Shown here: positions 16,709-25,537 of the stretch, in pieces
How positions within the stretch are numbered: position 1 is the first letter of the stretch
How the letters are laid out: each line of letters starts with the position of its first letter
Source of the DNA: CAZUQP01 sp964484285
GTDB lineage: Bacteria > Pseudomonadota > Gammaproteobacteria > DSM-16500
Assembly (NCBI GenBank): GCA_964484285.1
Contig: CAZAEO010000010.1
Location: 1-31,449, forward strand
Direction of reading: 5' to 3'
Length of the DNA stretch: 31,449 nucleotides
Program-made: the position numbers and the translations under genes
The notes under the pieces: model-generated
Database searches by the model: none
What the model saw: the letters and a program-made list of their open reading frames with translations, nothing else
What the model was told of the DNA's origin: nothing

Positions 16709-16713
16709 TTAAA
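16684..16713. repeat. Inverted repeat at the end of the GNAT-like gene
   Basis: TTTAACCTAA (16684-16693) and TTAGGTTAAA (16704-16713) are perfect 10-bp arms around a 10-nt loop, overlapping the stop codon of the minus-strand gene. The position suits a transcription end or 3' stabilising hairpin. The stem is AT-rich and no U-run follows on either strand, so it is not a textbook intrinsic terminator. Confidence 0.5.
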
Positions 16714-17485
16714 ACAATCGATTCAACCAATACTTTAAAACTGAAAATACTAAATTTTTAAGGGTCCCTGGCATGAGCGTAAGAAGACCATGCCCGGGAA
16801 TTAAATGTGTTTCATTCACATAAAATTGTACATGAGGATCACTTTCTGACTGCCATTTGATTCGATCTTTTGGAGACATTTTTACAACATTACCCGTTTT
16901 TCTGATAAGATGATTTTTATTATCCACAATTGCAAACCCCATTTTATCAGCAGCATGAATTAAAAAATTAGCAAGATCATCGTCAGGCACAGTATTATAT
17001 CGAGGATACATCTCATATGCATATCGCGCTATCATTCTATAACTTGCAGGATTTATTACGGTATTAATACAGTATAATTTTCGGAAAGGATGTAAAAGCT
17101 TGAATTTGGCGCTTTCACGCAAGACAAAACTAGCGACATCACTTTTTCTACGATATTCTTTATCTATTCCAATAAGCAAACAACAAAGCGTAACAGGATG
17201 AGAATGAAACACTTCATTAAAAAAACGCATAATTTCAAACCCAACTACACGTTCACAATTGTCTGTAAATAATTCTATATCAACTTGTGCCAACGGATTG
17301 TCGATATAACATTCATAAAATTCTTGTTTCGATTTTCCATGGAATAATTTGTCATACAATGGATATATTTTTTCAAGGTATTGTAATTTTTCTTCGCTCT
17401 TTAACGAATTGACTTGAATGAAAGATATTTTAGGAGAAGAAGACTGTGATAGCATACATTTTCTCTTAAGATGACCTTCTAACAT
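16709..17485 (-). CDS. Hypothetical protein, possibly GNAT-fold acyltransferase
   Basis: A 258-aa soluble protein without signal peptide or membrane segments, apart from a hydrophobic C-terminal helix. I do not recognise the family with certainty. The pattern VVGFEIMRFF, then strand TLCCLLIGID, then KEYRRKSDVASFVLRESAKFK, then a short strand and NPASYRMIARY, resembles the core of GNAT N-acyltransferases. There RR-K-S-D-V-A would take the place of the acetyl-CoA pyrophosphate loop, though it lacks the glycines of the classic motif. AAAGG at 17496-17500 supports the start at 17485; MLSQ at 17455 is an alternative. It stands alone, divergent from pilT, and looks AT-rich. It may be a recently acquired or host-interaction gene; this is inference. 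Confidence 0.6.
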   Translation of the reverse strand: MLEGHLKRKCMLSQSSSPKISFIQVNSLKSEEKLQYLEKIYPLYDKLFHGKSKQEFYECYIDNPLAQVDIELFTDNCERVVGFEIMRFFNEVFHSHPVTLCCLLIGIDKEYRRKSDVASFVLRESAKFKLLHPFRKLYCINTVINPASYRMIARYAYEMYPRYNTVPDDDLANFLIHAADKMGFAIVDNKNHLIRKTGNVVKMSPKDRIKWQSESDPHVQFYVNETHLIPGHGLLTLMPGTLKNLVFSVLKYWLNRLF

Positions 17486-17582
17486 TCAGTATACACCTTT
17501 ATTAAAACTTAAATTTGTATGTACATTCAATTAACTAAACGTAACGTAATGTATTTCTTGATGGGAAATGACTATCCTGAAG

Positions 17583-17591
17583 TGGTATAAT
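17583..17591 (+). promoter_or_regulatory. Extended -10 promoter of pilT
   Basis: TGGTATAAT contains a perfect -10 hexamer TATAAT (17586-17591) preceded by the TG-N extension, so it can work without a good -35. A TTGATG at 17558-17563 is too far away for a normal spacer. Transcription would start about 23 nt before the pilT ATG, leaving room for the ribosome-binding site AAGGA at about 17608. Confidence 0.55.
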
Positions 17592-17620
17592 AACCATTAG
17601 AAAAGTGAAGGAAACACCCC

Positions 17621-18676
17621 ATGGAAATCTCTGAACTTTTAAGCTTATGTATCAAAGAAAATGCTTCAGATTTACACTTATCCCCTGGTGAACCTCCTAT
17701 CTTGCGCATTCATGGCGACTTGTTTCCCATGCAAAATTTGTCTGTGCTGAATGCACAAACAACTCAAAATCTTATTTATAGTATTATGAGCAATGCACAG
17801 CAAAAAGAACTCGAAGCTAATTTAGACATTGACTTTGCTTTCGAGTTACCCACAGTATCTCGCTTCAGAGTCAATGCATTTTATCAAGCCAAAGGAATAG
17901 CAGCGGCTTTCCGTACTATCCCAGAAACTATTCCAACACTAGATGCGCTGCAAATGCCCGTTGTATTTAAACAATTGTTAAACTTACCTAACGGATTAAT
18001 TTTGGTAGTAGGTCAAACAGGCTCAGGGAAAAGCACTACCTTAGCCGCCATGGTAGATTACATTAATACCCATCAAACTAACCATATTATTACGATTGAA
18101 GATCCTATCGAATTTACCCATCAAAATAAAAAAAGTTTAATCCATCAGCGCCAAATAGGTCGTGATACACGCAATTTTAATGCTGCATTGCGTTCCGCGT
18201 TAAGAGAAGATCCTGATGTCATTTTAGTTGGCGAAATGCGTGATCTAGAAACCATTCGCTTAGCGCTGACGGCTGCTGAAACGGGACATTTAGTCATGGC
18301 AACTTTACATACCAGCTCCGCACCACGCGCCGTTAGTCGCATTGTAGATGTTTTTCCTGCAGGAGAAAAAGATATTATTCGCGGCATGCTCTCCGAATCC
18401 TTACAAGCTGTTATTTGCCAAACCTTATTAAAAAAAGCCTCGGTAAAAGGCAGGATTCCTGCGTTTGAAATTATGATAGGAACAGGTGCGATACGTAATC
18501 TCATTAGAGAAAATAAAATTGCGCAAATGTATTCAACGATACAAACTGGTGGTGAATCAGGTATGTGCACATTAGATCAATATTTACAAATGCTGGTACA
18601 TAAAAGTGAAATTACTCCAACTGTCGCGCATGATGCATCGATGGACAAAGCACTTTTCTTAGATCAACAGCCTTAA
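17621..18676 (+). CDS. pilT: Type IV pilus retraction ATPase PilT
   Basis: Hexameric secretion-superfamily ATPase that depolymerises type IV pili and drives twitching and DNA uptake. It is 351 aa (family about 345). Visible motifs: N-terminal ASDLHLSPGEPPILRIHG, Walker A GQTGSGKST (131-139), Asp box TIEDPIE, Walker B ILVGEMRD (201-208), His box TGHLVMATLHT (221-231), and the PilT-specific AIRNLIRE motif needed for retraction. The AIRNLIRE motif argues for PilT rather than PilU or PilB. No pilU, yggS or proC neighbour is present; it is alone between a divergent orphan gene and copA. Its usual partners are type IVa pili, while the pil genes at the end of this window are type IVb-like. Confidence 0.93.
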   Translation: MEISELLSLCIKENASDLHLSPGEPPILRIHGDLFPMQNLSVLNAQTTQNLIYSIMSNAQQKELEANLDIDFAFELPTVSRFRVNAFYQAKGIAAAFRTIPETIPTLDALQMPVVFKQLLNLPNGLILVVGQTGSGKSTTLAAMVDYINTHQTNHIITIEDPIEFTHQNKKSLIHQRQIGRDTRNFNAALRSALREDPDVILVGEMRDLETIRLALTAAETGHLVMATLHTSSAPRAVSRIVDVFPAGEKDIIRGMLSESLQAVICQTLLKKASVKGRIPAFEIMIGTGAIRNLIRENKIAQMYSTIQTGGESGMCTLDQYLQMLVHKSEITPTVAHDASMDKALFLDQQP

Positions 18677-18765
18677 TGTAAAATAGTAAAAACCAGTAAA
18701 ATAAGTGAGTATTGTGCTTTTTGTTTAGGATTGATTGACAAGGTCTTTGATTCATAAGGAGCCAC

Positions 18766-20979
18766 ATGGAACACGACGCTGCACTGAAAGTTCATCATGT
18801 AAAAATCACTAATATGACCTGCGCTAGTTGTGTACGACGAATTGAAAAAGCATTGCAGCAAACACCAGGAGTCACGCAAGCAACTGTCAATTTTGCGGAG
18901 CAGAGCGCAACCATCAAAACAACCGCCCCTATCGCTGCCATCATTCGCGTGATTCAACAAACAGGTTATGATGCAATTGAATTAGATGAAGCCAAACAAA
19001 ATCTCGTTGAGCAACAAGAATATTATCGTTTGTTGCGTCAAGCATTAGTAGCTGGCATGCTGGGCATCCTTTTAATATTTATCAGCTTCATTAAAATTAT
19101 TCCTCCTTTAAGCAGCACACCTGGTCAAACAAGCTGGCTATTCTTTGGTGTACTGTCATTTGGAATTTTGATTTATTCAGCAAGTGATATTTACCGCAAA
19201 GCCTGGCGAGGTTTTTTAATTCGCACAGCCAATATGGATACATTAATCGCTCTGGGCGTAAGCGCTGCATGGATTTTTTCTATGATTATTGTTCTTTTCC
19301 CGCAGATTTTTCCCGAATCCATGCATGAATTTTATTTTGAATCTGCACTGATGATTATTGCTTTTGTTAAATTAGGCAGCGCTATTGAAATGCACATGCG
19401 TGGCAAAACAAAAGAAACACTACAACTTCTCATGCAACTAAGCCCCCACACAGCATCAGTCATTCGTAACAATCAAGAAACAGAAATCAGCCTGCACGAT
19501 ATTGTAGTTGATGATGTTATTCATGTCCGACCGGGAGAAAAAATCCCAGTGGATGGTGTCATTACTGAAGGAAATTCAAGCATTGATGAATCCATGCTAA
19601 CCGGTGAACCCATGCCTGTAGAAAAAACGATAAATGATAAAGTCACTGGGGGCACTTTTAATAAAACAGGTAGCTTTTTATTTAGAGCCACCCATGTAGG
19701 TAAAGACACTGCCTTAACTCACATCATCCAGTTAGTTAAACATGCACAAAATGCTAAACCCTCTATTGCGCGGTTAGCTGACACGATAGCTTCTTTCTTT
19801 GTGCCCAGCGTATTGATTATTGCGATTTTAACTGCTGCAACGTGGTTTTATGTTGGGCCCGAACCCAAAGCAACTTTCATCTTTATTACAACAATCAGCG
19901 TACTCATTATTGCTTGCCCATGTGCGCTGGGTTTAGCGTCCCCACTCGCTGTCATGATCGGTGTAAATAAAGCAGCAGAACATGGCATTCTTATTCGTCA
20001 TGGTGATGCTCTGCAAAAAACGCGTCAATTGACAACGCTTGTCTTAGACAAAACAGGAACAGTGACCGAAGGAAAACCTGAAGTCACGCGCCTCACCGCC
20101 ATTCCTCCTTGGACAGACACACGCGTTCTGCAATTCGCAGCGAGCATTGAACAACATTCAGAACATTCTTTAGCAGAAGCGATTTTAGCTTACGGCAAAA
20201 CAAAATCTTTATCCTTTTTAGCAGTTAACAAATTTGAAGCGCATCCTGGACAAGGCATTAGCGGCATCATTGAAAACCACGCTGTTTTATTAGGCAATGC
20301 AGCCATGATGAAACATCATCAAATTGATTTAACATTGGATGAACCTATTGAAAAACAACAACAGCAACAAAACACGATTGTTTATGTTGCTATTGATAAA
20401 AAGTTGGCTGGCATAATAAGTATTTCCGACCCAATCAAAGCTGACACGTCATCAGCTATTGATCGTTTACACCGAATGGGACTTAAAATCATTTTATTAA
20501 GCGGAGACAATCAGGAAACAACCACTGCTGTTGCGAACACTCTCGGAATTAAGTATGTTTTTTCAAATGTCTTGCCGCAGGACAAAGCAGCCAAAATCGC
20601 TGAGTTACAAAAACAAGGAGAAAGAGTTGGCATGGTAGGTGATGGCATAAATGACGCGCCTGCACTCGCACAAGCAGATGTGGGATTCGCCATTGGTCGC
20701 GGCACTGATATTGCATTGGAAAGTGCTGATTTAATTTTAATGCGCAACTCCCTAAACAATGTTGTTGATGCAATTACAATTTCAAACGCAACGGTACGTA
20801 ACATAAAACAAAATTTATTCGGCGCTTTTATTTATAATGCGTTAAGTATTCCACTGGCAGCAGGGGTATTATATCCATGGTACGACATATTACTTAATCC
20901 AATGATTGCGGGTTTTGCAATGGCGCTTTCATCTGTTACTGTTGTAATGAATGCAACTCGGTTAAAATGGCAAGCTTAG
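18766..20979 (+). CDS. copA: Copper-exporting P1B-type ATPase
   Basis: A 737-aa Cu(I) efflux pump of the inner membrane. Order: one heavy-metal-binding domain with MTCASC (C19, C22), membrane segments MA-MB and 1-2, actuator domain with TGEP, the CPC metal site (C384-P385-C386), the phosphorylation motif DKTGT (D428), an ATP-binding domain, GDGIND (625-630), and the last helices with YN and MALSSVTVV. The YN and M-SS residues fit Cu(I) specificity (P1B-1). The nucleotide-binding motif SEHPL reads SEHSL (H467, S468), with Ser replacing the conserved Pro. A five-Gln run (KQQQQQN) lies between the ATP-domain motifs. AAGGAG precedes the ATG. No CueR or CopY-type operator was recognised upstream, and no chaperone gene follows. 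Confidence 0.94.
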   Translation: MEHDAALKVHHVKITNMTCASCVRRIEKALQQTPGVTQATVNFAEQSATIKTTAPIAAIIRVIQQTGYDAIELDEAKQNLVEQQEYYRLLRQALVAGMLGILLIFISFIKIIPPLSSTPGQTSWLFFGVLSFGILIYSASDIYRKAWRGFLIRTANMDTLIALGVSAAWIFSMIIVLFPQIFPESMHEFYFESALMIIAFVKLGSAIEMHMRGKTKETLQLLMQLSPHTASVIRNNQETEISLHDIVVDDVIHVRPGEKIPVDGVITEGNSSIDESMLTGEPMPVEKTINDKVTGGTFNKTGSFLFRATHVGKDTALTHIIQLVKHAQNAKPSIARLADTIASFFVPSVLIIAILTAATWFYVGPEPKATFIFITTISVLIIACPCALGLASPLAVMIGVNKAAEHGILIRHGDALQKTRQLTTLVLDKTGTVTEGKPEVTRLTAIPPWTDTRVLQFAASIEQHSEHSLAEAILAYGKTKSLSFLAVNKFEAHPGQGISGIIENHAVLLGNAAMMKHHQIDLTLDEPIEKQQQQQNTIVYVAIDKKLAGIISISDPIKADTSSAIDRLHRMGLKIILLSGDNQETTTAVANTLGIKYVFSNVLPQDKAAKIAELQKQGERVGMVGDGINDAPALAQADVGFAIGRGTDIALESADLILMRNSLNNVVDAITISNATVRNIKQNLFGAFIYNALSIPLAAGVLYPWYDILLNPMIAGFAMALSSVTVVMNATRLKWQA

Positions 20980-21026
20980 AGCCTGCGTTAAAAGAAAGGA
21001 CTGCTCGTTGTTAAAAGGACATAGCT

Positions 21027-24000
21027 ATGACAAACGCATGGAAAGAACAATTGCGCAAGTTGCTTATCAACAAATTAGGATCTAAAAAGGGAACATTCCT
21101 CGCCAAAAAATATGGTAATGCCTTCCCTACTAGTTACTGCGAGCAAAATTCTGTTAGTCATGCTTTTGAGGATATAGTGCAAATAGAGAAACTCTCTGCG
21201 GAAAAAACTCTAGAAATTGCTTTTTATGCTACTAAAGATCCTGAATTTCCCTTGCATCTTAAGTTATTTCAATACGACAAACCCATGCCTCTTTCTGACA
21301 TTCTACCCATGATTGAAAATATGGATTTACGCACTTATAGTGAATCCTCTTATGAGATTTCTTTCGATAAAAAAAAATCAATCTGGATTATTGATTTCAG
21401 TGTTGCCTATACAAAATCAAACTCGATCGATTTTGCAAAAATAAAAGATATTTTTCAGGATGCTTTTATTCATATCTATTTTTCTGCTTGCGAAAACGAC
21501 GGGTTTAACAAACTGGTTCTAGGCGCGGAATTATCTTGGCGCAAAATTGTCATTATTCGTGCTTACGCCAAATATTTGCATCAAATTGGTTTTCGTTTTA
21601 GTCAGGTTTATATCGAAAAAACTATGGTTAAAAACGCCGGCATTACGAAAAATTTAGTGGATTTTTTTAATTTAAAATTTAACCCAAAACAAAAAACCAT
21701 CCCCACTAAAGAAATCAAAACCTTAGAAAACAAAATTCAAAATGATCTGGAAGCCGTCATCAATCTTGATGAAGACAGGATTTTGCGACAATTCTGGCAC
21801 TTATTCAAAGCCACCTTGCGCACAAACTATTTTCAACTGAACAAAGATGGTAATCCAAAAGACTATTTTTCATTTAAATTAAATTCCACTGAAGTCCCCG
21901 GATTACCATTACCCCGTCCACTATTTGAAATTTTTGTATATGCAACGCACTTCGAAGGCATCCATCTGCGTAGTGCTAAAGTAGCGCGAGGGGGAATTCG
22001 TTGGTCTGATAGGCGTGAGGATTTTCGCACAGAAGTGTTGGGATTAATGAAAGCACAAAAAGTTAAAAATGCTGTCATCGTACCTTCAGGCGCGAAAGGC
22101 GGCTTTGCACTCAAAACATTACCCCAACAAGCCTCTCGAGAACTTATCCAACAAGAAGTGATCTCTTGTTACAAATCATTTATTCGTGGATTACTTGATC
22201 TGACTGATAATTTAAAACAAAAAAAAGTTATCCCCCCGAAAAACACAATTTGCTATGACGATCCAGATCCTTATCTTGTAGTAGCAGCAGACAAAGGAAC
22301 CGCAACATTTTCTGATATAGCAAATAGCATTGCCAAAGAATATCATTTCTGGCTAGATGATGCATTTGCCTCAGGCGGCTCAACAGGTTACGACCATAAA
22401 AAAATAGGAATTACTGCGAGAGGAGCGTGGGAATCTATTAAACGCCATTTTCGTGAACTTGATATTGATGCAGAAAAACAAACATTTACTGTGATTGGCA
22501 TTGGCGACATGAGTGGGGATGTATTTGGCAATGGCATGATTTATTCATCACACATCAAGCTTGTTGCGGCATTTGATCACCGCAATATTTTTCTGGATCC
22601 AAATCCTAATACAGAAAAATCTCACACGGAACGAGTACGCCTGTTTAATCTGTCGACTTCTTCCTGGGAAAATTATAATTCAAAATTAATTTCTGCTGGT
22701 GGTGGCATTTACAAACGCAGTAGCAAATCAATTACCATTACACCTGAAATAAAAAAATTATTAGATATTCAAGATAATTCGCTTCCCCCAAATGAATTAA
22801 TTCGTGCAATTCTTAAAGCACCGGTTGATTTATTATTTAATGGTGGAATAGGCACTTATGTTAAAGCAAGCGCAGAGACACATGAGAGTGTAGGCGATAA
22901 AACAAATGAATTTTGCAGAGTGAACGGTGATGAACTACGCTGCAAAATAGTAGGCGAAGGTGGTAATTTAGGCTTTACTCAACTAGGCCGCATTGAATAT
23001 GCTCTGAAAGGCGGGATTATCAACACTGATTTCATTGACAACTCTGCTGGCGTAGATTGTTCCGATCATGAAGTCAACATTAAAATCTTACTTAATAAAG
23101 AAATAATAAATGGCAAGTTAAATGAAAAGCAACGCAATCAATTATTGAGCGAAATGACACAAGATGTAGCGAAACTTGTATTAAAAGATAATTATAATCA
23201 AGCCCTCGTTATGAGTTTTTCTGCCATACACGCTACTCGTTATAGTGATCTATATCAAAGCTACCTTAAAGAACTTGAAACCTCAATACATCTTGATAGA
23301 AACGTTGAATTTCTTCCGGACGACAAAAAATTACTTGAGCGCAAAACAACAGGCCAAGGATTAACGCGACCCGAACTGGCTGTATTACTCGCTTATACCA
23401 AAATCCACATCAAAAATGAAATTCTGAAATCAGATTTACCGGAAGAACCCTATTTTGCAACCTCTCTGGAAACAGCGTTTCCTGCGTTATTAACAGAATC
23501 TTACTTAAAAGCAATGGAAGAACATCAGTTACGCCGAGAAATTATTGCGACCCAAATAAGCAATCAGATAGTAAATACCATGGGGATTACGTTTGTTTAT
23601 CGTTTACAAATGGAAACCGGCGCTGCTATCGCTGAAATTGCACGAGCACATGCCATCTCCGTTGTTGCTTACGAAACAACCCATCTAGAAAAATTAATTG
23701 ATTCACTTAATTTAAAAGTACCCATCAAAATGCAGTATGAATTACTGCACCATGTCCGACAGTTACTCAATCTCGCTACACGCTGGTTTTTATGCAAGAA
23801 CCGCATGCAAAGCGATATTAACAAGATTGTTACGCATTATGCAAAATCGATTGCTGAACTGGAACATATCGTACCTCGTTTAATGGTTGGCATCACCAAG
23901 ACCTACATGGAAACTATTATCAAACAATTCGTAGATGCCGGCTTGCCTGAAAACATTGCACGCAAAGTAACGATCGCCCGCGGTATGTATACTGCTCTCA

Positions 24001-24389
24001 ATGTCATTGAGGTAGCCACCAAAAATAAATTCGATTTAATTAAAACAGCAGAAATTTATTTTGATATCGGCGGGCGGTTTAATTTAGTTTGGTTTCGTGA
24101 TTACCTCGCCAATGATGCGCGCGAAGGTCATTGGAATACCATGGCCCGTCTAACATTACGCGATGAATTAGATAGCTTACAACGAGGGTTAACGATTGTT
24201 ATCTTGCAATATAATAAAAAAGAAACCAATCCACGCAAATTGATTACACATTGGCTCACCGAAAATCATCATATTCAGGAGCACTGGACAAAATTAGTAG
24301 AAATGCTGCATAGCAGCTCTAATGTCGATTACACTATGTTTTTTATCACACTACGCAGATTGTCAGATTTTATTCTGGTGGATGAATAG
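21027..24389 (+). CDS. gdhB: Large NAD-dependent glutamate dehydrogenase, N-terminally short
   Basis: Oxidises glutamate to 2-oxoglutarate and ammonia with NAD+, feeding amino-acid carbon into the TCA cycle. Catalytic blocks of the large GDH family: GGIRWSDRREDFRTE (322-336), VLGLMKAQKVKNAVIVPSGAKGG (337-359), VAADKGTATFSDIAN, DDAFASGGSTGYDHKKIGITARGAWE, and the dinucleotide-binding VIGIGDMSGDVFGNGM (489-504). The 1120-aa protein is much shorter than the roughly 1600-aa GDH180 class. It begins at what I judge to be the last ACT-like regulatory region (LSDILPMIENMDLRTY), so the first several hundred residues are absent. There is no room for them: copA ends 47 bp upstream, and AAAGGA lies before the ATG. 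It may be a natural short form or an old truncation. Confidence 0.9.
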   Translation: MTNAWKEQLRKLLINKLGSKKGTFLAKKYGNAFPTSYCEQNSVSHAFEDIVQIEKLSAEKTLEIAFYATKDPEFPLHLKLFQYDKPMPLSDILPMIENMDLRTYSESSYEISFDKKKSIWIIDFSVAYTKSNSIDFAKIKDIFQDAFIHIYFSACENDGFNKLVLGAELSWRKIVIIRAYAKYLHQIGFRFSQVYIEKTMVKNAGITKNLVDFFNLKFNPKQKTIPTKEIKTLENKIQNDLEAVINLDEDRILRQFWHLFKATLRTNYFQLNKDGNPKDYFSFKLNSTEVPGLPLPRPLFEIFVYATHFEGIHLRSAKVARGGIRWSDRREDFRTEVLGLMKAQKVKNAVIVPSGAKGGFALKTLPQQASRELIQQEVISCYKSFIRGLLDLTDNLKQKKVIPPKNTICYDDPDPYLVVAADKGTATFSDIANSIAKEYHFWLDDAFASGGSTGYDHKKIGITARGAWESIKRHFRELDIDAEKQTFTVIGIGDMSGDVFGNGMIYSSHIKLVAAFDHRNIFLDPNPNTEKSHTERVRLFNLSTSSWENYNSKLISAGGGIYKRSSKSITITPEIKKLLDIQDNSLPPNELIRAILKAPVDLLFNGGIGTYVKASAETHESVGDKTNEFCRVNGDELRCKIVGEGGNLGFTQLGRIEYALKGGIINTDFIDNSAGVDCSDHEVNIKILLNKEIINGKLNEKQRNQLLSEMTQDVAKLVLKDNYNQALVMSFSAIHATRYSDLYQSYLKELETSIHLDRNVEFLPDDKKLLERKTTGQGLTRPELAVLLAYTKIHIKNEILKSDLPEEPYFATSLETAFPALLTESYLKAMEEHQLRREIIATQISNQIVNTMGITFVYRLQMETGAAIAEIARAHAISVVAYETTHLEKLIDSLNLKVPIKMQYELLHHVRQLLNLATRWFLCKNRMQSDINKIVTHYAKSIAELEHIVPRLMVGITKTYMETIIKQFVDAGLPENIARKVTIARGMYTALNVIEVATKNKFDLIKTAEIYFDIGGRFNLVWFRDYLANDAREGHWNTMARLTLRDELDSLQRGLTIVILQYNKKETNPRKLITHWLTENHHIQEHWTKLVEMLHSSSNVDYTMFFITLRRLSDFILVDE

Positions 24390-24394
24390 GGCCA

Positions 24395-24985
24395 TTATGA
24401 CTTTGCAAAATAAATAATGTTCTTTTCAGTAATGACGCCATCCAGGGGAATATCCCAAGAATCATAAGGCAAACTATCCACACACTGTACGGTAAAAGCA
24501 AGGCCAAAAAGATAACATGCCTTGTTTGCCGAGGTACGTAAAAAATCGAATGTTTTATCATAATAACCCAAACCCATTCCCAAGCGATGCCCCGCTAAAT
24601 CAAAACCGACTAACGGCATCAACACAATATCTAATTGCTCGATCGCTATTTTCTTTTTATTAACAGGTTCAGGAATTTTATAACGATTTAATTGCAATGA
24701 ATCATTTTGTTGATAAGAAAAAAAATCTAATTTTTTTTCATCTGCTACTAACGAAGGCAAATAACATTTTTTTTCTGCTCGCCAAATGTGTTGGATAATG
24801 GGCAAACAATCAAATTCATCCTGCATCGGATAATAACAAGCAATATGTTGGCTATGCTGAAATAAATCCATTGCAACGAATAATTTTGCAGCCTGTTCCG
24901 CTGCCTGATGGCGGTCAGACAAAGAAATAGCGCGCCGTTTGGATAATAATACTGTGCGAAAAGTTGATTTTGAATTTGCACTCAT
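24395..24985 (-). CDS. ygfA: 5-formyltetrahydrofolate cyclo-ligase
   Basis: ATP-dependent conversion of 5-formyl-THF to 5,10-methenyl-THF, which salvages folate. From the ATG at 24985 it has 196 aa, the normal size; a TTG at 24994 would add three residues. The diagnostic GMGLGYYDK motif is present (139-147 counted from the TTG), as are an N-terminal basic segment (SKRRAIS), YYPMQDEFD and VLMPLVGFDLAGHRLG. It is the last gene of a minus-strand group with the ZapB-like gene and zapA and is convergent with the dehydrogenase gene, leaving only 5 bp between stop codons. In many gammaproteobacteria this gene follows zapA with 6S RNA between them; here there is no room for it. Confidence 0.93.
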   Translation of the reverse strand: MSANSKSTFRTVLLSKRRAISLSDRHQAAEQAAKLFVAMDLFQHSQHIACYYPMQDEFDCLPIIQHIWRAEKKCYLPSLVADEKKLDFFSYQQNDSLQLNRYKIPEPVNKKKIAIEQLDIVLMPLVGFDLAGHRLGMGLGYYDKTFDFLRTSANKACYLFGLAFTVQCVDSLPYDSWDIPLDGVITEKNIIYFAKS

Positions 24986-25000
24986 CTTATGCAAAAACCC

Positions 25001-25315
25001 TTACTTTGCAGATTGCAATTCCAGTTGTATGCCAGGCATTAATGCACGCTCAATTTTATTTTGCAAAGCCTGTAAACGCTGATTCACATCTTGAACATGA
25101 TTTTCCTTTTCCAGTAATTGATGCGTCACATTCAAAGCGGTGATAATAAGAATCTTATCCACATTAATGACAGTGTTACTCTCTTGCAAGGTACGTATCT
25201 TTCTTTCAAGATACTCTGCGGCTCGTTGCAATGCATCAACTTCCGCAACAGAACACTTAACCAGATAAGTCTTACCCAATATTTCAACTGCCGTGTCGAT
25301 CATAGTATGACTCAT
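25001..25315 (-). CDS. zapA: Cell-division protein ZapA
   Basis: Promotes FtsZ filament bundling at the division site. The 104-aa protein (E. coli 109) shows the ZapA N-terminal pattern DTAVEILGKTYLVKCSVAEVDALQRAAEYLERKI, then a helix with ALNVTHQLL, and a C-terminal coiled coil (residues about 72-95). It follows the ZapB-like gene with no intervening base and precedes the folate cyclo-ligase gene closely, a conserved gammaproteobacterial neighbourhood. A second Met at residue 5 is a possible alternative start. Confidence 0.92.
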   Translation of the reverse strand: MSHTMIDTAVEILGKTYLVKCSVAEVDALQRAAEYLERKIRTLQESNTVINVDKILIITALNVTHQLLEKENHVQDVNQRLQALQNKIERALMPGIQLELQSAK

Positions 25316-25537
25316 TTAAATACTCTTAGTAGATGTAATATCAAGACAGGCTCTAAGACGTGAAATCATACTTTCAATCTGTGCAATGGCAATTTTATTT
25401 TTTTTCAAGATGATTTCTTTCTCTTGCATCAGTTGCGTTTTATTGTGCATTAAATTTTGATTAACATGCTCAAGCTGTTCGCAACGCTTAATAAGTGTCC
25501 TAATACGCGCCTCTAATTGTTGAAATACTTCATCCAT
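25316..25537 (-). CDS. ZapB-like coiled-coil protein (TIGR02449 family)
   Basis: A 73-aa protein that is nearly all coiled coil: MDEVFQQLEARIRTLIKRCEQLEHVN, then a long heptad-like helix ending in RLRACL. Small proteins of this type, named TIGR02449, sit directly upstream of zapA in many gammaproteobacteria and are thought to act in Z-ring assembly like ZapB. The stop codon abuts the zapA start. Its role here is inferred from context and shape, since coiled coils carry little specific signal. It is divergent from pgi. Confidence 0.82.
   Translation of the reverse strand: MDEVFQQLEARIRTLIKRCEQLEHVNQNLMHNKTQLMQEKEIILKKNKIAIAQIESMISRLRACLDITSTKSI

Noticed and set aside
18145..18570. 141-codon open frame on the minus strand inside pilT
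   Set aside because: Antisense shadow; pilT is intact and fully conserved on the plus strand.
18735..18757. TTGACA at 18735-18740 as -35 of a copA promoter
   Set aside because: No -10 hexamer lies at a usable distance before the ribosome-binding site and start codon.
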